From positions 1-64,000 of the forward strand of contig MWTA01000038.1 in assembly GCA_002050125.1 (NCBI GenBank): DNA of 64,000 bases. Direction: 5' to 3'. Positions 34,241-43,285 of this stretch are shown here, in pieces (position 1 is the first letter of the stretch; every line of letters begins with the position of its first letter). The notes under the pieces are model-generated. The model was given only the letters and a program-made list of their open reading frames with translations. It did not search any database and was not told the origin of the DNA. Source of the stretch: Anaerolineae bacterium UTCFX2 (GTDB taxonomy: Bacteria; Chloroflexota; Anaerolineae; Anaerolineales; UBA4823). Made by a program: the position numbers and the translations under genes.

Positions 34241-36361
34241 ATGGCATCCACCGCCTCTCTTGAACCCTTTTTTGCGCCGCGCGGCGTTGCGGTGATCGGC
34301 GCCTCTTCCGATCCGACCAAGCTGGGCTATGGGCTCGCCCGCAATCTGGTTCAAAGCAACTTCAAAGGCGCAGTCCATTTTGTCAACCCAAAAGGCGGCA
34401 GTCTGTTCGGACGAACGGTCTTTCCCGCCATCTCCGAAGCCCCCGACCCGCTTGACCTGGCGATTCTGCTGATCCCGGCTGGAGCCGTTCCGCAAACCCT
34501 GCAAGACTGCGGTCAGCGCGGCCTCAGAGCTGTCATCATCGGCTCGGGCGGTTTTCGCGAAACCGGTCCGCAAGGCGCCGCCCTCGAAGATGAATGTCTG
34601 CAGATTGCCCGTTCATTTGACATGCGCCTGATCGGTCCCAACTGCATTGGCTTGATCGACACCCACCTTCCGATCGACGCCACCTTTCTGCCGCCGCCGG
34701 GCCCGCTGCCGGGCGACGTTGCGTTTATTTCCCATTCTGGGGCGATTTGCGCGGCTGTGATCGATTGGGCGCGCGGCCACAGCTTTGGACTGTCGCTCCT
34801 GGTCAGCCTGGGCAATCAGGTTGATGTCAACGAAACCGACGTCCTACAGCCCATCGCGGAAGATCCCTTTACCAAAGTCCTCACGCTTTATCTCGAAGGC
34901 ATTCGGGACGGCCGCCGCTTCGTGTCCGAGGCAGCCCGCATCACGCGCCAAAAGCCGGTCATCGCCCTCAAGGTGGGGCGTTTCGCCGGGGGCCGGCGCG
35001 CGGTCGCCTCGCACACTGGGGCGATGGCGGGTCAGGAAAGCGCTTACAACGCTGCCTTCCGCCGCGCCGGCGTGATCCGCGCCGAAACCAGTGAAGAGAT
35101 GTTCGATTGGGCGCGCGCGCTGGCGTGGTGTCCGCCGCCAAAGGGGCGCAGCATCGCGATTTTAACCAACGCCGGCGGTCCGGGCGTCACCGCGGCGGAC
35201 GCCCTCGAAATCCACGGGATGCACCTGGCTGCGCTGAGCGAGGCGGCTATCCAGCAACTGCAGGCAGAGCTGCCCCCGGCTGCCAGCCTCGCCAACCCGG
35301 TGGACATGCTCGCCTCGGCTTCGCCAGAGCAGTACGCCCGCTGTCTGCAAATTCTGCTGGACGACCCCAACGTCCACGGCGTGATGGTCATCCTGCCGCC
35401 GCCGCCCATGTTCACCGCCGGAGCGGTAGCACGGGCAATCATTCCGGTCATCCACCACAGCGAAAAACCGGTCATCGTTGCGCTGATGGGCGAACGGTTG
35501 ATACAGGAAGCGGTCGAGCACCTGCGCGCGGCGCACGTTCCAGAATACCGCTTTCCCGAGCGCGCCGCCTCGGCGCTTGCCGCGCTGACCTGGCGCGCCG
35601 AATATCTCGCCCGCCTGGAACAGGCGCCCGAGCCGCCGCTCGACCTTGATAGAGCGCGCGCCCGCAGCCTCTTTCAAGCCAACCGCGCCTCCTTGATGCC
35701 CGGCGCCTGGCTGCCGGTAGAATTGCTCGAGGAGCTGCTCGCCTGCTACGGGATACAAATCCCTCAATCCTCCCTGGCAAACTCGCCGGCTCAAGCCGTC
35801 GAGCAGGCGCGCCGGCTCAATTTTCCGGTCGCCCTCAAAATCGCCTCGGCAGATATCCCGCACAAATCTGATGTACACGGGGTGCTGTTGAACCTGTGGG
35901 ATGAAAATGCAGTAGCGTCGGGCTACGCTCAGATCATCGAAAACGTCAACCGGGCTCATCCGGCAGCCCAGATCGCGGGGGTTACGATTCAGAAAATGCT
36001 CCCCACCGGTCAGGATCTGATCTTGGGCGCCTTGCAGGACCCCCAGTTCGGACCGCTGGTCATGTTCGGCGCCGGCGGAGTGGAGGCTGAGCAGCTCAAA
36101 GACACCGCCTTTGCGCTCGCCCCAATGAGCGCTGAGGAGGCGGATTACGTCATCGAGGGCACCTGGGCTGGGCGGCGGCTCTCCGGTTACCGCAATTTGC
36201 CCCCGGCGGACCGCGCGGCTGTCAGAGGGGCTTTGCTGCGCTTCAGCTTCTTTGCCGCCGATTTCCCCGAGCTGGCTGAGGTGGAGATCAATCCCTTGCG
36301 CGCCCTGACGGACGGGCAGGGCGCTTTCGCTCTCGATCTGCGCGCCCGGCTCAACGCTTGA
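34241..36361 (+). CDS. ADP-forming acyl-CoA synthetase (acetate-CoA ligase), alpha and beta fused
   Basis: A 706-residue fused acyl-CoA synthetase. It has an N-terminal CoA-binding domain (about residues 8-135: GVAVIGASSDPTKLGYGLA), succinyl-CoA-ligase-like domains (about 150-450) with the phosphohistidine motif SHTGAMAG (His about 258), and a C-terminal ATP-grasp domain (about 485-700: FPVALKIASADIPHKSD, and MFGAGGVEAE). It interconverts acyl-CoA plus ADP and phosphate with acid, CoA and ATP. This gives substrate-level ATP in fermenting anaerobes. The preferred acyl group cannot be told from sequence. Confidence 0.9.
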   Translation: MASTASLEPFFAPRGVAVIGASSDPTKLGYGLARNLVQSNFKGAVHFVNPKGGSLFGRTVFPAISEAPDPLDLAILLIPAGAVPQTLQDCGQRGLRAVIIGSGGFRETGPQGAALEDECLQIARSFDMRLIGPNCIGLIDTHLPIDATFLPPPGPLPGDVAFISHSGAICAAVIDWARGHSFGLSLLVSLGNQVDVNETDVLQPIAEDPFTKVLTLYLEGIRDGRRFVSEAARITRQKPVIALKVGRFAGGRRAVASHTGAMAGQESAYNAAFRRAGVIRAETSEEMFDWARALAWCPPPKGRSIAILTNAGGPGVTAADALEIHGMHLAALSEAAIQQLQAELPPAASLANPVDMLASASPEQYARCLQILLDDPNVHGVMVILPPPPMFTAGAVARAIIPVIHHSEKPVIVALMGERLIQEAVEHLRAAHVPEYRFPERAASALAALTWRAEYLARLEQAPEPPLDLDRARARSLFQANRASLMPGAWLPVELLEELLACYGIQIPQSSLANSPAQAVEQARRLNFPVALKIASADIPHKSDVHGVLLNLWDENAVASGYAQIIENVNRAHPAAQIAGVTIQKMLPTGQDLILGALQDPQFGPLVMFGAGGVEAEQLKDTAFALAPMSAEEADYVIEGTWAGRRLSGYRNLPPADRAAVRGALLRFSFFAADFPELAEVEINPLRALTDGQGAFALDLRARLNA

Positions 36362-36460
36362 ACAACCGCTCAGTATTTGAACCTTATCCCAGCCGCGAAA
36401 CTCGATTTGCCGGCTGGCTCGCTGCCGCTAAAAAAACCCCACCCTTGAAGGAAGGTTTCA

Positions 36461-37180
36461 ATGTCTCCTGGCTTCCAATACCACCCGGATCTCCTCGCCC
36501 GCTTTCCAGCAGTCTGCGGCGGCGTGATCCTGCTGCAAGATTTCGTTAACTGCCCGTCACCCTCAGCCTTGCTCGAGACTTACCTGGCAGAGCAAAGCCG
36601 GGTAGCCGCGCAGATCGGTGAAAAACCGCTCAGTGAGATCCCCGCCCTGGCTGCCTGGCGCGGCGCTTTCCGCCAGTTTGGGGTGGATCCTACCAAATAC
36701 CGCAGCGCGGCTGAATCGCTGCTGCGCCGCCTGACAAAGAAAGGGGATATCCCCTCCATCAACACGCTGGTTGACCTGTGCAACCTGATCAGCATTCGTT
36801 GGGCGCTGCCAGTCGCGGCTTTCGACCTCCGCCAGCTCACCAGACCGATCACTGTGCATTTTGCCCGCGGATCAGAAAACTTCACCGCCCATGACGCCCC
36901 CGAACCCGAACAGCCTGCTCCGGGCGAGGTGATTTTCAGCGATCCAGCCGGTCTGGTCGCCGCGCGCCGCTGGTGCTGGAAGCAGTCCGCCGAGAGCGTC
37001 GTAGATCTGGACACCACCGCCGCGCTCATCACAATCGAAGCTCAGCACCCCGCCGGCGCGGTCGATGTCCAAGATGCGCTGGACACCCTGGCAGAGCTCC
37101 TTGGAAAATACCTCGCAGGAAATATCCAATCCGGCGCGATTGATAAAAAGAACCCTTCGTTTTTCGCAGACACCGTTTGA
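36461..37180 (+). CDS. Free-standing B3/B4 domain protein
   Basis: A 239-residue protein consisting of a B3/4 domain, the editing domain of the phenylalanyl-tRNA synthetase beta chain. Recognisable parts are WRGAFRQFGVDPTKYRSA (about residues 66-83), GDIPSINTLVDLCNLISI, and LPVAAFDLRQL. Free-standing copies may hydrolyse mischarged aminoacyl-tRNA or act on other small molecules; the role is not settled. GAAGGAAGG precedes the ATG. It lies 99 nt after the acyl-CoA synthetase gene and converges with the peptidase gene. Confidence 0.85.
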   Translation: MSPGFQYHPDLLARFPAVCGGVILLQDFVNCPSPSALLETYLAEQSRVAAQIGEKPLSEIPALAAWRGAFRQFGVDPTKYRSAAESLLRRLTKKGDIPSINTLVDLCNLISIRWALPVAAFDLRQLTRPITVHFARGSENFTAHDAPEPEQPAPGEVIFSDPAGLVAARRWCWKQSAESVVDLDTTAALITIEAQHPAGAVDVQDALDTLAELLGKYLAGNIQSGAIDKKNPSFFADTV

Positions 37181-37224
37181 AGGCAGGCGTCTCGGGATAT
37201 AAACCCCACTCTCCCCCGTAAGGA

Positions 37225-38349
37225 TTAACTGCTCAGTTCCTCAAACGCCCCCAACGCCACGTCGACCAGTTGCCCAAGCCCCTGGGCGAGCGGCGGGGTG
37301 TTGATATATTCATTCGTGGTGTGCGCGCCAAACCCGGTCGAAAGCCCAATCGTAATTGCCGGCAAGCCCTGGCTGAGCGGCACGTTCGCATCCGTCGATC
37401 CAATTGTCAGGTTAGGCTGCGTGCCCTGTTTTTGCAGGGCGCGCTTCGCCACCCGCACCAGCGGGTGGTTGGAGGCGAGCTTTCCAGCCGGACGCCGCCC
37501 GATCAGTTCCAGCGCAACCCGGACGCCGGGTTTCTCGGCTGCTGCGACAGCCCGCTCGACCTGCCGCACCAGACCCGCCAACGTCTCCGCGCCCTCGGAG
37601 CGCAGATCCAGTTCCAGGCGCGCCTCCGGGGCAATGGTGTTGATGCTCGTCCCGCCGGAGATCACGCCCACGTTCAGCGTGGAGCGCGGCTTGGCAGGCG
37701 CGTGAATGGCGGTGATCCTGGTGATCAGCTCAGCCAACTCGTGGATCGCCGAATGCCGCCCGTAATCGACCCAGGAATGCCCGCCCTCCGTGCGCACTGT
37801 GATCCGGTAGCGCTGGACGCCCAGCGCCCGGTGATAAACCTGTCCGAAAGCCATGCCTTCCAGAATCAGGTAAGCCAGCGGCTCGTCTTTGAAACGCTCG
37901 ACCACCGCCCGAATGCCGCGCAGATCGCCCAGTCCCTCTTCGCCGACGTTTGCCACGAGCCACAGGTCGCCTGGCAGTCCGGGCTGGTCGCCGCGTTCCT
38001 GGCGCAGCGCCCACAGCAAGCCGAACAACCCCGCCACCCCGAGCGAATTATCGCCGATCCCGGGTCCGAAGATCCGGTCAGCCTCGCGCCGCACCTTCAG
38101 GTCGGTGTCAAACGGAAAGACAGTATCGAGATGCGCGGACACCACCAGCGGTTTTGATCTGCCGCTCCCTGGCAAACAGGCAAAGACGTTCCCCAGCGCA
38201 TCCAGCGAAACAGCCTCAAGACCCTCGACTGCGAAGCGCTGGCGCACGAACTCCGCCCGCTGCGCTTCTCCAAACGGCGGCGCGGGGATTTGTTGGATCG
38301 TTACCGCCAGATCCAGCACCCGCGCCGATAAAGAAGCGTCGATTCCCAT
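37225..38349 (-). CDS. M20-family metallopeptidase
   Basis: A 374-residue zinc-dependent exopeptidase of the M20 family. Metal-binding segments are VSAHLDTVFPFD (His and Asp), GPGIGDNSLGV, and ANVGEEGLGDLRG with the catalytic glutamate. HTTNEYINTPPL near the C-terminus supplies the last ligand. A dimerisation lid lies at about residues 175-290 (TEGGHSWVDYGRHSA). The form resembles peptidase T or carboxypeptidase-like proteins. It starts 4 nt after the kinase gene and is co-transcribed with it. Confidence 0.88.
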   Translation of the reverse strand: MGIDASLSARVLDLAVTIQQIPAPPFGEAQRAEFVRQRFAVEGLEAVSLDALGNVFACLPGSGRSKPLVVSAHLDTVFPFDTDLKVRREADRIFGPGIGDNSLGVAGLFGLLWALRQERGDQPGLPGDLWLVANVGEEGLGDLRGIRAVVERFKDEPLAYLILEGMAFGQVYHRALGVQRYRITVRTEGGHSWVDYGRHSAIHELAELITRITAIHAPAKPRSTLNVGVISGGTSINTIAPEARLELDLRSEGAETLAGLVRQVERAVAAAEKPGVRVALELIGRRPAGKLASNHPLVRVAKRALQKQGTQPNLTIGSTDANVPLSQGLPAITIGLSTGFGAHTTNEYINTPPLAQGLGQLVDVALGAFEELSS

Positions 38350-38353
38350 GCCG

Positions 38354-39376
38354 CTACACCTTTCGCGCCATCTGGCGCAGTGATTCGAGCCTCGCCAGGT
38401 TTAGCCCGGGCAGAGCGTCCAGCGCGTAGGTCGCCAGGTTGCCTTCCACAACCAGCGAAGCCGCAATATTCCCGTACAATACCGCTTCGAGTGGATCGTA
38501 AGTGCGCCGGTAGCCCGCCAGAAACCCTCCACAGAACGCGTCCCCTGCGCCGATCGGATTGGCAAAGCGCGCCGGATAGGGAGGCACCTCCCAGCGGCTG
38601 CGGGTCGCGGCGTCGTAGAGCAGCTGGCCGCGCGCCCCGCATTTGATCACGATGAATTCGCACCCATACGACGCCAGCGCCTCAGCCATCTCCCACAGAT
38701 CGTGGGTGCGGTTCTGAAACAGCATCCGTACCTCTTCTTCCGCGGGCAGGAACGCCGTCAAGCCGGTCAGCAGCGCGGGGATATCGCCCCAACAAGCGGG
38801 GTTCATGTAGCCTGGCGAGGGATCGAGCGTGATCGTGGCAATGTCCGACTGGCGCATCAGCGCCGGCAGCAGGCTGTGGGTCAGGTAATCCAGCGGGCAG
38901 AAATGGGCTGCGTTGGCGCTCAGATATTCCTTCGGGATGTCCGCCTGGCGCAGCGAGAAAGGCTGCATCTGTGTCCGGCTGTCGATTGATATTCCATTGG
39001 AAGGCTTATAACCTAACAGCGCTTTGGGAAAAGGCAGCCCGGCGCGGGCAAAATGAGCCACCGGGTCGTCAAACGCACGGGTGTAGCGATCGATGATCGC
39101 GGTGAAAAAGCGCAGATCCAGCGCCTGCGGAAAGATCTTCACGCCGCGCACATCCAAACCGGATTGTTCGAAGGCGCTTAACCAGTCGTGGGGATAGTCT
39201 TCGCCTACCCGCGCCACAATTGCGGGAGGAGGCTGCGGTTCCCAGACTGCCAGCCCCACCGCGGCGTACAGGGCGCTGCCACCCGGAATATCCAACAGCG
39301 GCTCGCCATCCGGGAGCAAAACATATTCACGCAGCAACCGTCCCAGCACCAAATAGCGGGGGGTGGATTTCTCCAT
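38354..39376 (-). CDS. PfkB-family carbohydrate or nucleoside kinase
   Basis: A 340-residue ribokinase-fold kinase. The N-terminal LDIPGGSALYAAVGLAVW carries the substrate-binding GG motif. The C-terminal NPIGAGDAFCGGFLAGY holds the anion hole and catalytic aspartate. The substrate is not identifiable. The ATG at 39376 has GATAAT 7 nt upstream and no Shine-Dalgarno, which suggests a leaderless mRNA. The M20 peptidase gene follows 4 nt after its stop. Confidence 0.87.
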   Translation of the reverse strand: MEKSTPRYLVLGRLLREYVLLPDGEPLLDIPGGSALYAAVGLAVWEPQPPPAIVARVGEDYPHDWLSAFEQSGLDVRGVKIFPQALDLRFFTAIIDRYTRAFDDPVAHFARAGLPFPKALLGYKPSNGISIDSRTQMQPFSLRQADIPKEYLSANAAHFCPLDYLTHSLLPALMRQSDIATITLDPSPGYMNPACWGDIPALLTGLTAFLPAEEEVRMLFQNRTHDLWEMAEALASYGCEFIVIKCGARGQLLYDAATRSRWEVPPYPARFANPIGAGDAFCGGFLAGYRRTYDPLEAVLYGNIAASLVVEGNLATYALDALPGLNLARLESLRQMARKV

Positions 39377-39383
39377 ACGCGGG

Positions 39384-39389
39384 ATTATC
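39384..39389 (-). promoter_or_regulatory. -10 box of a probable leaderless PfkB-type kinase transcript
   Basis: GATAAT on the minus strand ends 7 nt before the ATG at 39376. Confidence 0.45.
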
Positions 39390-39512
39390 CGTCAGATCCG
39401 TTGAAATCAGGAAAATCTGCTTTGACCAGTCCTCAGCCGTTGCCGGAAAAACATCCTCCAGCGCTGGCTCGACCGCCTGGTTTTCCCATCCTGCCGCGCT
39501 TTGCTGCCCGGT

Positions 39513-39728
39513 TCACAAGCTCGCGATGCTGCGCAGCAATCCGAGAACTAAAACCCCGATCTTCACGCCCTCTCCAAGGGAGATTTCCGGCGAGGCGTCA
39601 TCTTCGTTTCTTTGGATCAACAAATATGTTGCCGCCACTCCTACGACAGCTCCGATGACGCCTCCAATCACCAGCGCCTTCGGTTTCCAGTCGTCTGCCG
39701 GAATGATTTCCACATTTTCTGCGCTCAT
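39513..39728 (-). CDS. Small membrane protein
   Basis: A 71-residue protein. One hydrophobic segment with small residues spans about residues 17-38 (ALVIGGVIGAVVGVAATYLL). A second shorter one lies at the C-terminus (VKIGVLVLGLLRSIASL). The linker is acidic. GGGAGAG precedes the ATG. The glycine-rich first helix resembles YtxH-like small proteins, but no function can be stated. Confidence 0.6.
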   Translation of the reverse strand: MSAENVEIIPADDWKPKALVIGGVIGAVVGVAATYLLIQRNEDDASPEISLGEGVKIGVLVLGLLRSIASL

Positions 39729-39812
39729 GGGTCTCTCCCTTATTTACATCTCGAATTAATCACATCCGCAGATGCTCGACAAACTTATCTCTGGATCATG
39801 CGGCTGGCGAAT

Positions 39813-40256
39813 CTATTTCCGGACGATCTGGCGTCCCAGCGCGCGCGCCGAAGCCTCAAACGATTTGAGGCGCAGAACCGGCTCAACCGCTCGGTCCTCT
39901 GCCTGATGCACGTACCGACCGATCAGGATCAGCCCATTCAATAACCTCAGGCTATAACGCGGCAGCACCTGGATCAGTTTTACAGTCGCGTAGATGCTCG
40001 CTGCCAGCGTCACGAATGTGAACAACGTCACCAACATCACAGGCGTGATCAGCCAGATGATCGAAATGTCCGCCCAGCGGCTGGTCTCGCCGCCGCCCAA
40101 TGTGAAGCTGAGCCCGGCAAAAACCAGCAGCGCCAGGCTCCCAAGCACAAGCGGAACGCTGATCTGCCAGAGCGCTTCCTTGCGGTGCCTTGCATGTGCG
40201 AGCGGGTTGCGCTCGCGTTTGGCTTCTACACTGCGGGTCGTATTTTTCATCTGCAT
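39813..40256 (-). CDS. Membrane protein of unknown function
   Basis: A protein of about 147 residues with a basic N-terminus, two transmembrane helices (about residues 35-55 and 68-98) and an amphipathic C-terminal tail. The start is uncertain. Candidates are a TTG at 40301 that overlaps the hpt stop, and ATG codons at 40256 and 40250. None has a good Shine-Dalgarno. It is probably expressed from the hpt transcript. Confidence 0.55.
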   Translation of the reverse strand: MQMKNTTRSVEAKRERNPLAHARHRKEALWQISVPLVLGSLALLVFAGLSFTLGGGETSRWADISIIWLITPVMLVTLFTFVTLAASIYATVKLIQVLPRYSLRLLNGLILIGRYVHQAEDRAVEPVLRLKSFEASARALGRQIVRK

Positions 40257-40297
40257 TTCTATATTTATTTTAGCATGGATTGCCGCGATTGATTCGC

Positions 40298-40840
40298 TCA
40301 ACGGGTATAAGCTTCCGGTTTTAACTCAGCCACATAGGGCAGCGTTCGAAAGCGATCCGCAAAATCCAACCCATAGCCCACAACCCAAACGTCCGGGATA
40401 TCAAACCCCAGATAATCCAGCGGCACATCCGTTTGGGCGCGGATTTTGCGCACCAGGGCGCAGGTTCGCAGCGAGGCGGGGGAACGCCCTTTCAGCACCC
40501 GGTGCAGATAAGAAAGCGTGTGCCCGGTATCGACGATGTCTTCGACGATCAGGACGTGTTGGTCTTCGATCGGCTCGCGCAGGTCCATCAGGATCCTCAC
40601 CGCGCCCGATTCGGTCGTCTTGCCATAGCTGGAGAGCGCCATAAAATCAACCACATGCGGGATGCTCAGCGCACGGGTCAGGTCCGCCATAAAGATGAAC
40701 GCCCCCTTCAAGATCCCGACCATATACAGACGCTTGCCGCGATAATCTTTCGAGATCTGGTCAGCCAATTCCTGGACCCGTTTTTGAATTTCCTCGGGGG
40801 CGATTAAAACTCGCTTAATATCACTCGGTAATTCACCCAT
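40298..40840 (-). CDS. hpt: Hypoxanthine phosphoribosyltransferase
   Basis: A 180-residue purine salvage enzyme that makes IMP or GMP from hypoxanthine or guanine and PRPP. The PRPP-binding motif is VLIVEDIVDTGHTLSYL. MVGILKGAFIFMADL (loop I), the flexible-loop SYGKTTESG, and the DYLGFDIPDVWVVGYGLDF segment are typical. The ATG at 40840 is chosen because GAGGAGAG lies just before it; the frame extends to 40921 but that segment has no such support. Together with punA and guaB it forms a purine salvage set. Confidence 0.93.
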   Translation of the reverse strand: MGELPSDIKRVLIAPEEIQKRVQELADQISKDYRGKRLYMVGILKGAFIFMADLTRALSIPHVVDFMALSSYGKTTESGAVRILMDLREPIEDQHVLIVEDIVDTGHTLSYLHRVLKGRSPASLRTCALVRKIRAQTDVPLDYLGFDIPDVWVVGYGLDFADRFRTLPYVAELKPEAYTR

Positions 40841-41026
40841 TTTGCACTCTCTCCTCAGCCGCGAAAATGTGGGGAGGTCGATCTCAGCCGCTTGCAGCTT
40901 TACATTTCTGAACCCATCCACCCTTAACCAATTTTACCTTAAATACCCCAAGCCTCGGCGCAAGTAGATCTAGAGTAGTTATTTGCTCGAGCGCGCTGCC
41001 TGAAATCGCACAGCTTTCGGCTGGGT

Positions 41027-41035
41027 TGTTATAAT
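41027..41035 (+). promoter_or_regulatory. Extended -10 promoter for the hypothetical gene at 41104
   Basis: TGTTATAAT, the same extended -10 word seen before punA and miaB. The predicted leader is about 62 nt and ends with GGAG before the GTG start. Confidence 0.55.
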
Positions 41036-41103
41036 CCAGTGCATACCGTTGCGGCGCGCGGCTGCGATGCACGACCGCGGCGCGTAATAATGGAGACTTA
41101 AAG

Positions 41104-41514
41104 GTGAGTTATCAACTGGTCAACCAGAACCATCCTGATAATCAAATTCGGATGAACAACTGGACCTGGTACGGCGTTCTAAAACTGGCGCTTAAATATG
41201 GCTGGAACCCGCGCGGTGCGGTAGAACCTGAAAGGTTGGAGTTGGCTGGTCTTTCTGCGGGCAATGGACGCCCCAAAAATGGCGACTATTGGGGAAAGGA
41301 GCCCCGTCTGGTATTGTTTGAGGATGCGCTGAACCTGGGGGATGCCCTGGAGGAAGCCTTCATTAAATATGAGCCGGTGCGGCTGCCATCGCTGCACCCC
41401 TTTCACCTTGCGGGTGAAAACGGCGGCGCTGATAGCCAGCCGCCCGCACTCGGGGTGATCCAACTCATGATCAGCTTCTGCCACGCGGGCGCGTTTCTGA
41501 TCGAACCCGGCTGA
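41104..41514 (+). CDS. Hypothetical protein, unrecognised
   Basis: A 136-residue soluble protein that I do not recognise. It starts with GTG behind GGAG at suitable spacing and its own extended -10 promoter. Notable features are an aromatic N-terminus (MNNWTWYGVLKLALKYGWNP), which resembles a metal- or sugar-binding surface patch, a Gly/Asn-rich loop (about residues 52-65), and FEDALNLGDALEEAF (a helix). It has no signal peptide or transmembrane helix. Confidence 0.6.
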   Translation: MSYQLVNQNHPDNQIRMNNWTWYGVLKLALKYGWNPRGAVEPERLELAGLSAGNGRPKNGDYWGKEPRLVLFEDALNLGDALEEAFIKYEPVRLPSLHPFHLAGENGGADSQPPALGVIQLMISFCHAGAFLIEPG

Positions 41515-41570
41515 GCGATCGGTCCAGTTGACCCGGGATCCGCCCAACCGCGGCAGACGAATAGATTCCA

Positions 41571-41599
41571 TTGACATTTTAGACCTCCCCTTCTAAACT
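41571..41599 (+). promoter_or_regulatory. Consensus promoter of a probable leaderless comM-like transcript
   Basis: TTGACA (41571-41576), a 17-nt spacer and TAAACT (41594-41599) are followed after only 6 nt by the ATG at 41606. Both boxes and the spacing are good, so the start codon itself is the likely +1. This is the clearest leaderless candidate in the window. Confidence 0.7.
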
Positions 41600-41605
41600 A
41601 GAGCC

Positions 41606-43144
41606 ATGCTCGCCCGCGTCTTTTCCTGTGCAGTCATCGGTCTCGAAGGCGTCATCGTCGAAGTCGAAGTAGATACGAGCGACGGCTTACCAGCCATTGT
41701 GATCGTGGGTCTGCCAGACGCGGCTGTGCAAGAGAGCCGTGAACGGGTGCAATCTGCCATAAAAAACGCGGGGTTGTATTTCCCACGCAAACGGTTGACC
41801 GTCAACCTGGCGCCCGCGGCGGTGCGCAAAGAAGGGCCCGCGTATGACTTACCCATCGCCCTGGGCGCATTAATCGCCAGCAACCAGCTTCCACCGGAGT
41901 GCGTGGAAGACGCCTTGATCATCGGCGAACTTTCGCTGGATGGCAGCGTCCGGCACGTGCGCGGCATTCTGCCCATGGCGGCGCTGGCGCGTGAGCAGGG
42001 TTTCAAACGCATATTCACCCCCGCCGTGGACGCGCTCGAGGCGGCTTTGATCCCCGAAATCGCGGTGATACCAATTTCCTCCCTCACCGGCTTGGTGGCG
42101 CACCTCTCCGGCGCGCTGCCAATTTCGCCCCAGCCCACCATCCAACCCGAAGACCTGCCCGTCTACGTCCAGACCGATTTCAGCGAGATCAAAGGTCAGG
42201 AGCACGTCAAGCGCGCCCTCGAAGTCGCGGCTGCGGGCGGTCATAATATCATTATGATCGGTCCGCCGGGCTCGGGCAAGACCTTGCTGGCGCGCGCCAT
42301 CCCGAGCATCCTGCCGCGCATGTCCCTCGACGAAGCGTTGGACGTCACGCGCATCTATTCCGTCGCCGACCAGCTCCCGCCCGATGTGCCGCTGATCCGC
42401 AACCGCCCCTTCCGCGCCCCTCACCACACTATCTCTCACGCCGGGCTGGTGGGCGGCGGTAACCTGCCCCACCCTGGAGAGATCTCGCTCGCCCATCGCG
42501 GCGTTCTGTTTCTCGACGAACTGCCCGAGTTCGGCATGCGCGTGCTGGAAGTGCTGCGTCAGCCCATCGAGGACAAGGTGGTTACCATCAGCCGCGCCCA
42601 GGGCACGCTCACCTTTCCCGCCAATTTCATGCTGATCGGCGCGATGAACCCCTGCCCGTGCGGCTACTACGGCGACCCGGTCAAGCCCTGCACATGCTCA
42701 TCCAGCACCGTGACCAAATATCAAAAGCGCATTTCGGGTCCGCTGCTCGACCGCATCGATATCCACATCGAAGTCCCGCGCCTTGAATATGACAAACTCG
42801 CCGACCGCCGCCCTGGAGAACAATCCGCCGCGATCCAACTGCGCGTCGAAGCGGCGCGGCAGATCCAGAGGCAGCGCTTCGCAGAACATCCTTCAGAGGC
42901 GCACCCGCTGGCTTGCAACTCCGACATGGGACCTGCCGAAGTTCGCCGCTATTGCCAGTTGGACGACCAGGGGCGCGCCCTCATGAAAACCGCCATGAAC
43001 CAGCTCAACCTCTCGGCGCGCGCCTACCACCGCGTCCTCAAGCTCGCCCGCACCATCGCCGACCTGGCTGGCTGCGAGGCAATCGCCCCGCAGCACCTGG
43101 CTGAGGCACTGCAATACCGGCCCAGATTGATGGACGGGGGCTGA
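41606..43144 (+). CDS. comM: YifB/ComM-family Mg-chelatase-like AAA+ ATPase
   Basis: A 512-residue protein. The N-terminal ChlI-like/Lon-protease-like domain (about residues 20-145) starts FSCAVIGLEGVIVEVEVD. The AAA+ domain (about 190-400) has Walker A GPPGSGKTLLARAIPS, Walker B VLFLDELPEF and an arginine-finger region. A C-terminal Mg-chelatase subdomain (about 410-505) ends it. ComM is a hexameric helicase that extends branch migration during natural transformation. The ComEA-like gene at 8472 supports a transformation role, but many YifB proteins are uncharacterised. Confidence 0.88.
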   Translation: MLARVFSCAVIGLEGVIVEVEVDTSDGLPAIVIVGLPDAAVQESRERVQSAIKNAGLYFPRKRLTVNLAPAAVRKEGPAYDLPIALGALIASNQLPPECVEDALIIGELSLDGSVRHVRGILPMAALAREQGFKRIFTPAVDALEAALIPEIAVIPISSLTGLVAHLSGALPISPQPTIQPEDLPVYVQTDFSEIKGQEHVKRALEVAAAGGHNIIMIGPPGSGKTLLARAIPSILPRMSLDEALDVTRIYSVADQLPPDVPLIRNRPFRAPHHTISHAGLVGGGNLPHPGEISLAHRGVLFLDELPEFGMRVLEVLRQPIEDKVVTISRAQGTLTFPANFMLIGAMNPCPCGYYGDPVKPCTCSSSTVTKYQKRISGPLLDRIDIHIEVPRLEYDKLADRRPGEQSAAIQLRVEAARQIQRQRFAEHPSEAHPLACNSDMGPAEVRRYCQLDDQGRALMKTAMNQLNLSARAYHRVLKLARTIADLAGCEAIAPQHLAEALQYRPRLMDGG

Positions 43145-43201
43145 TGCTTATCCTGCCCCTGTCTTACAACTCGCACAAACCCGACCTTAAGCTGCATACG
43201 T

Positions 43202-43207
43202 TATAAT
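43202..43207 (+). promoter_or_regulatory. -10 box before the nitrilase gene
   Basis: TATAAT lies 78 nt before the ATG at 43286. No convincing -35 was found. Confidence 0.35.
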
Positions 43208-43285
43208 AGCTTGGCGCCTTTCAGACCAGCCGTATCGCTGGTGGGTAGATTCCTGTCAACCACGCAGCCTTGAGTGGAGAAGCCA

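Noticed and set aside
34219-34241. A strictly leaderless start for the acyl-CoA synthetase gene
   Set aside because: The -10 box ends 16 nt before the ATG, too far for a leaderless mRNA, so it was not counted with the six cases.
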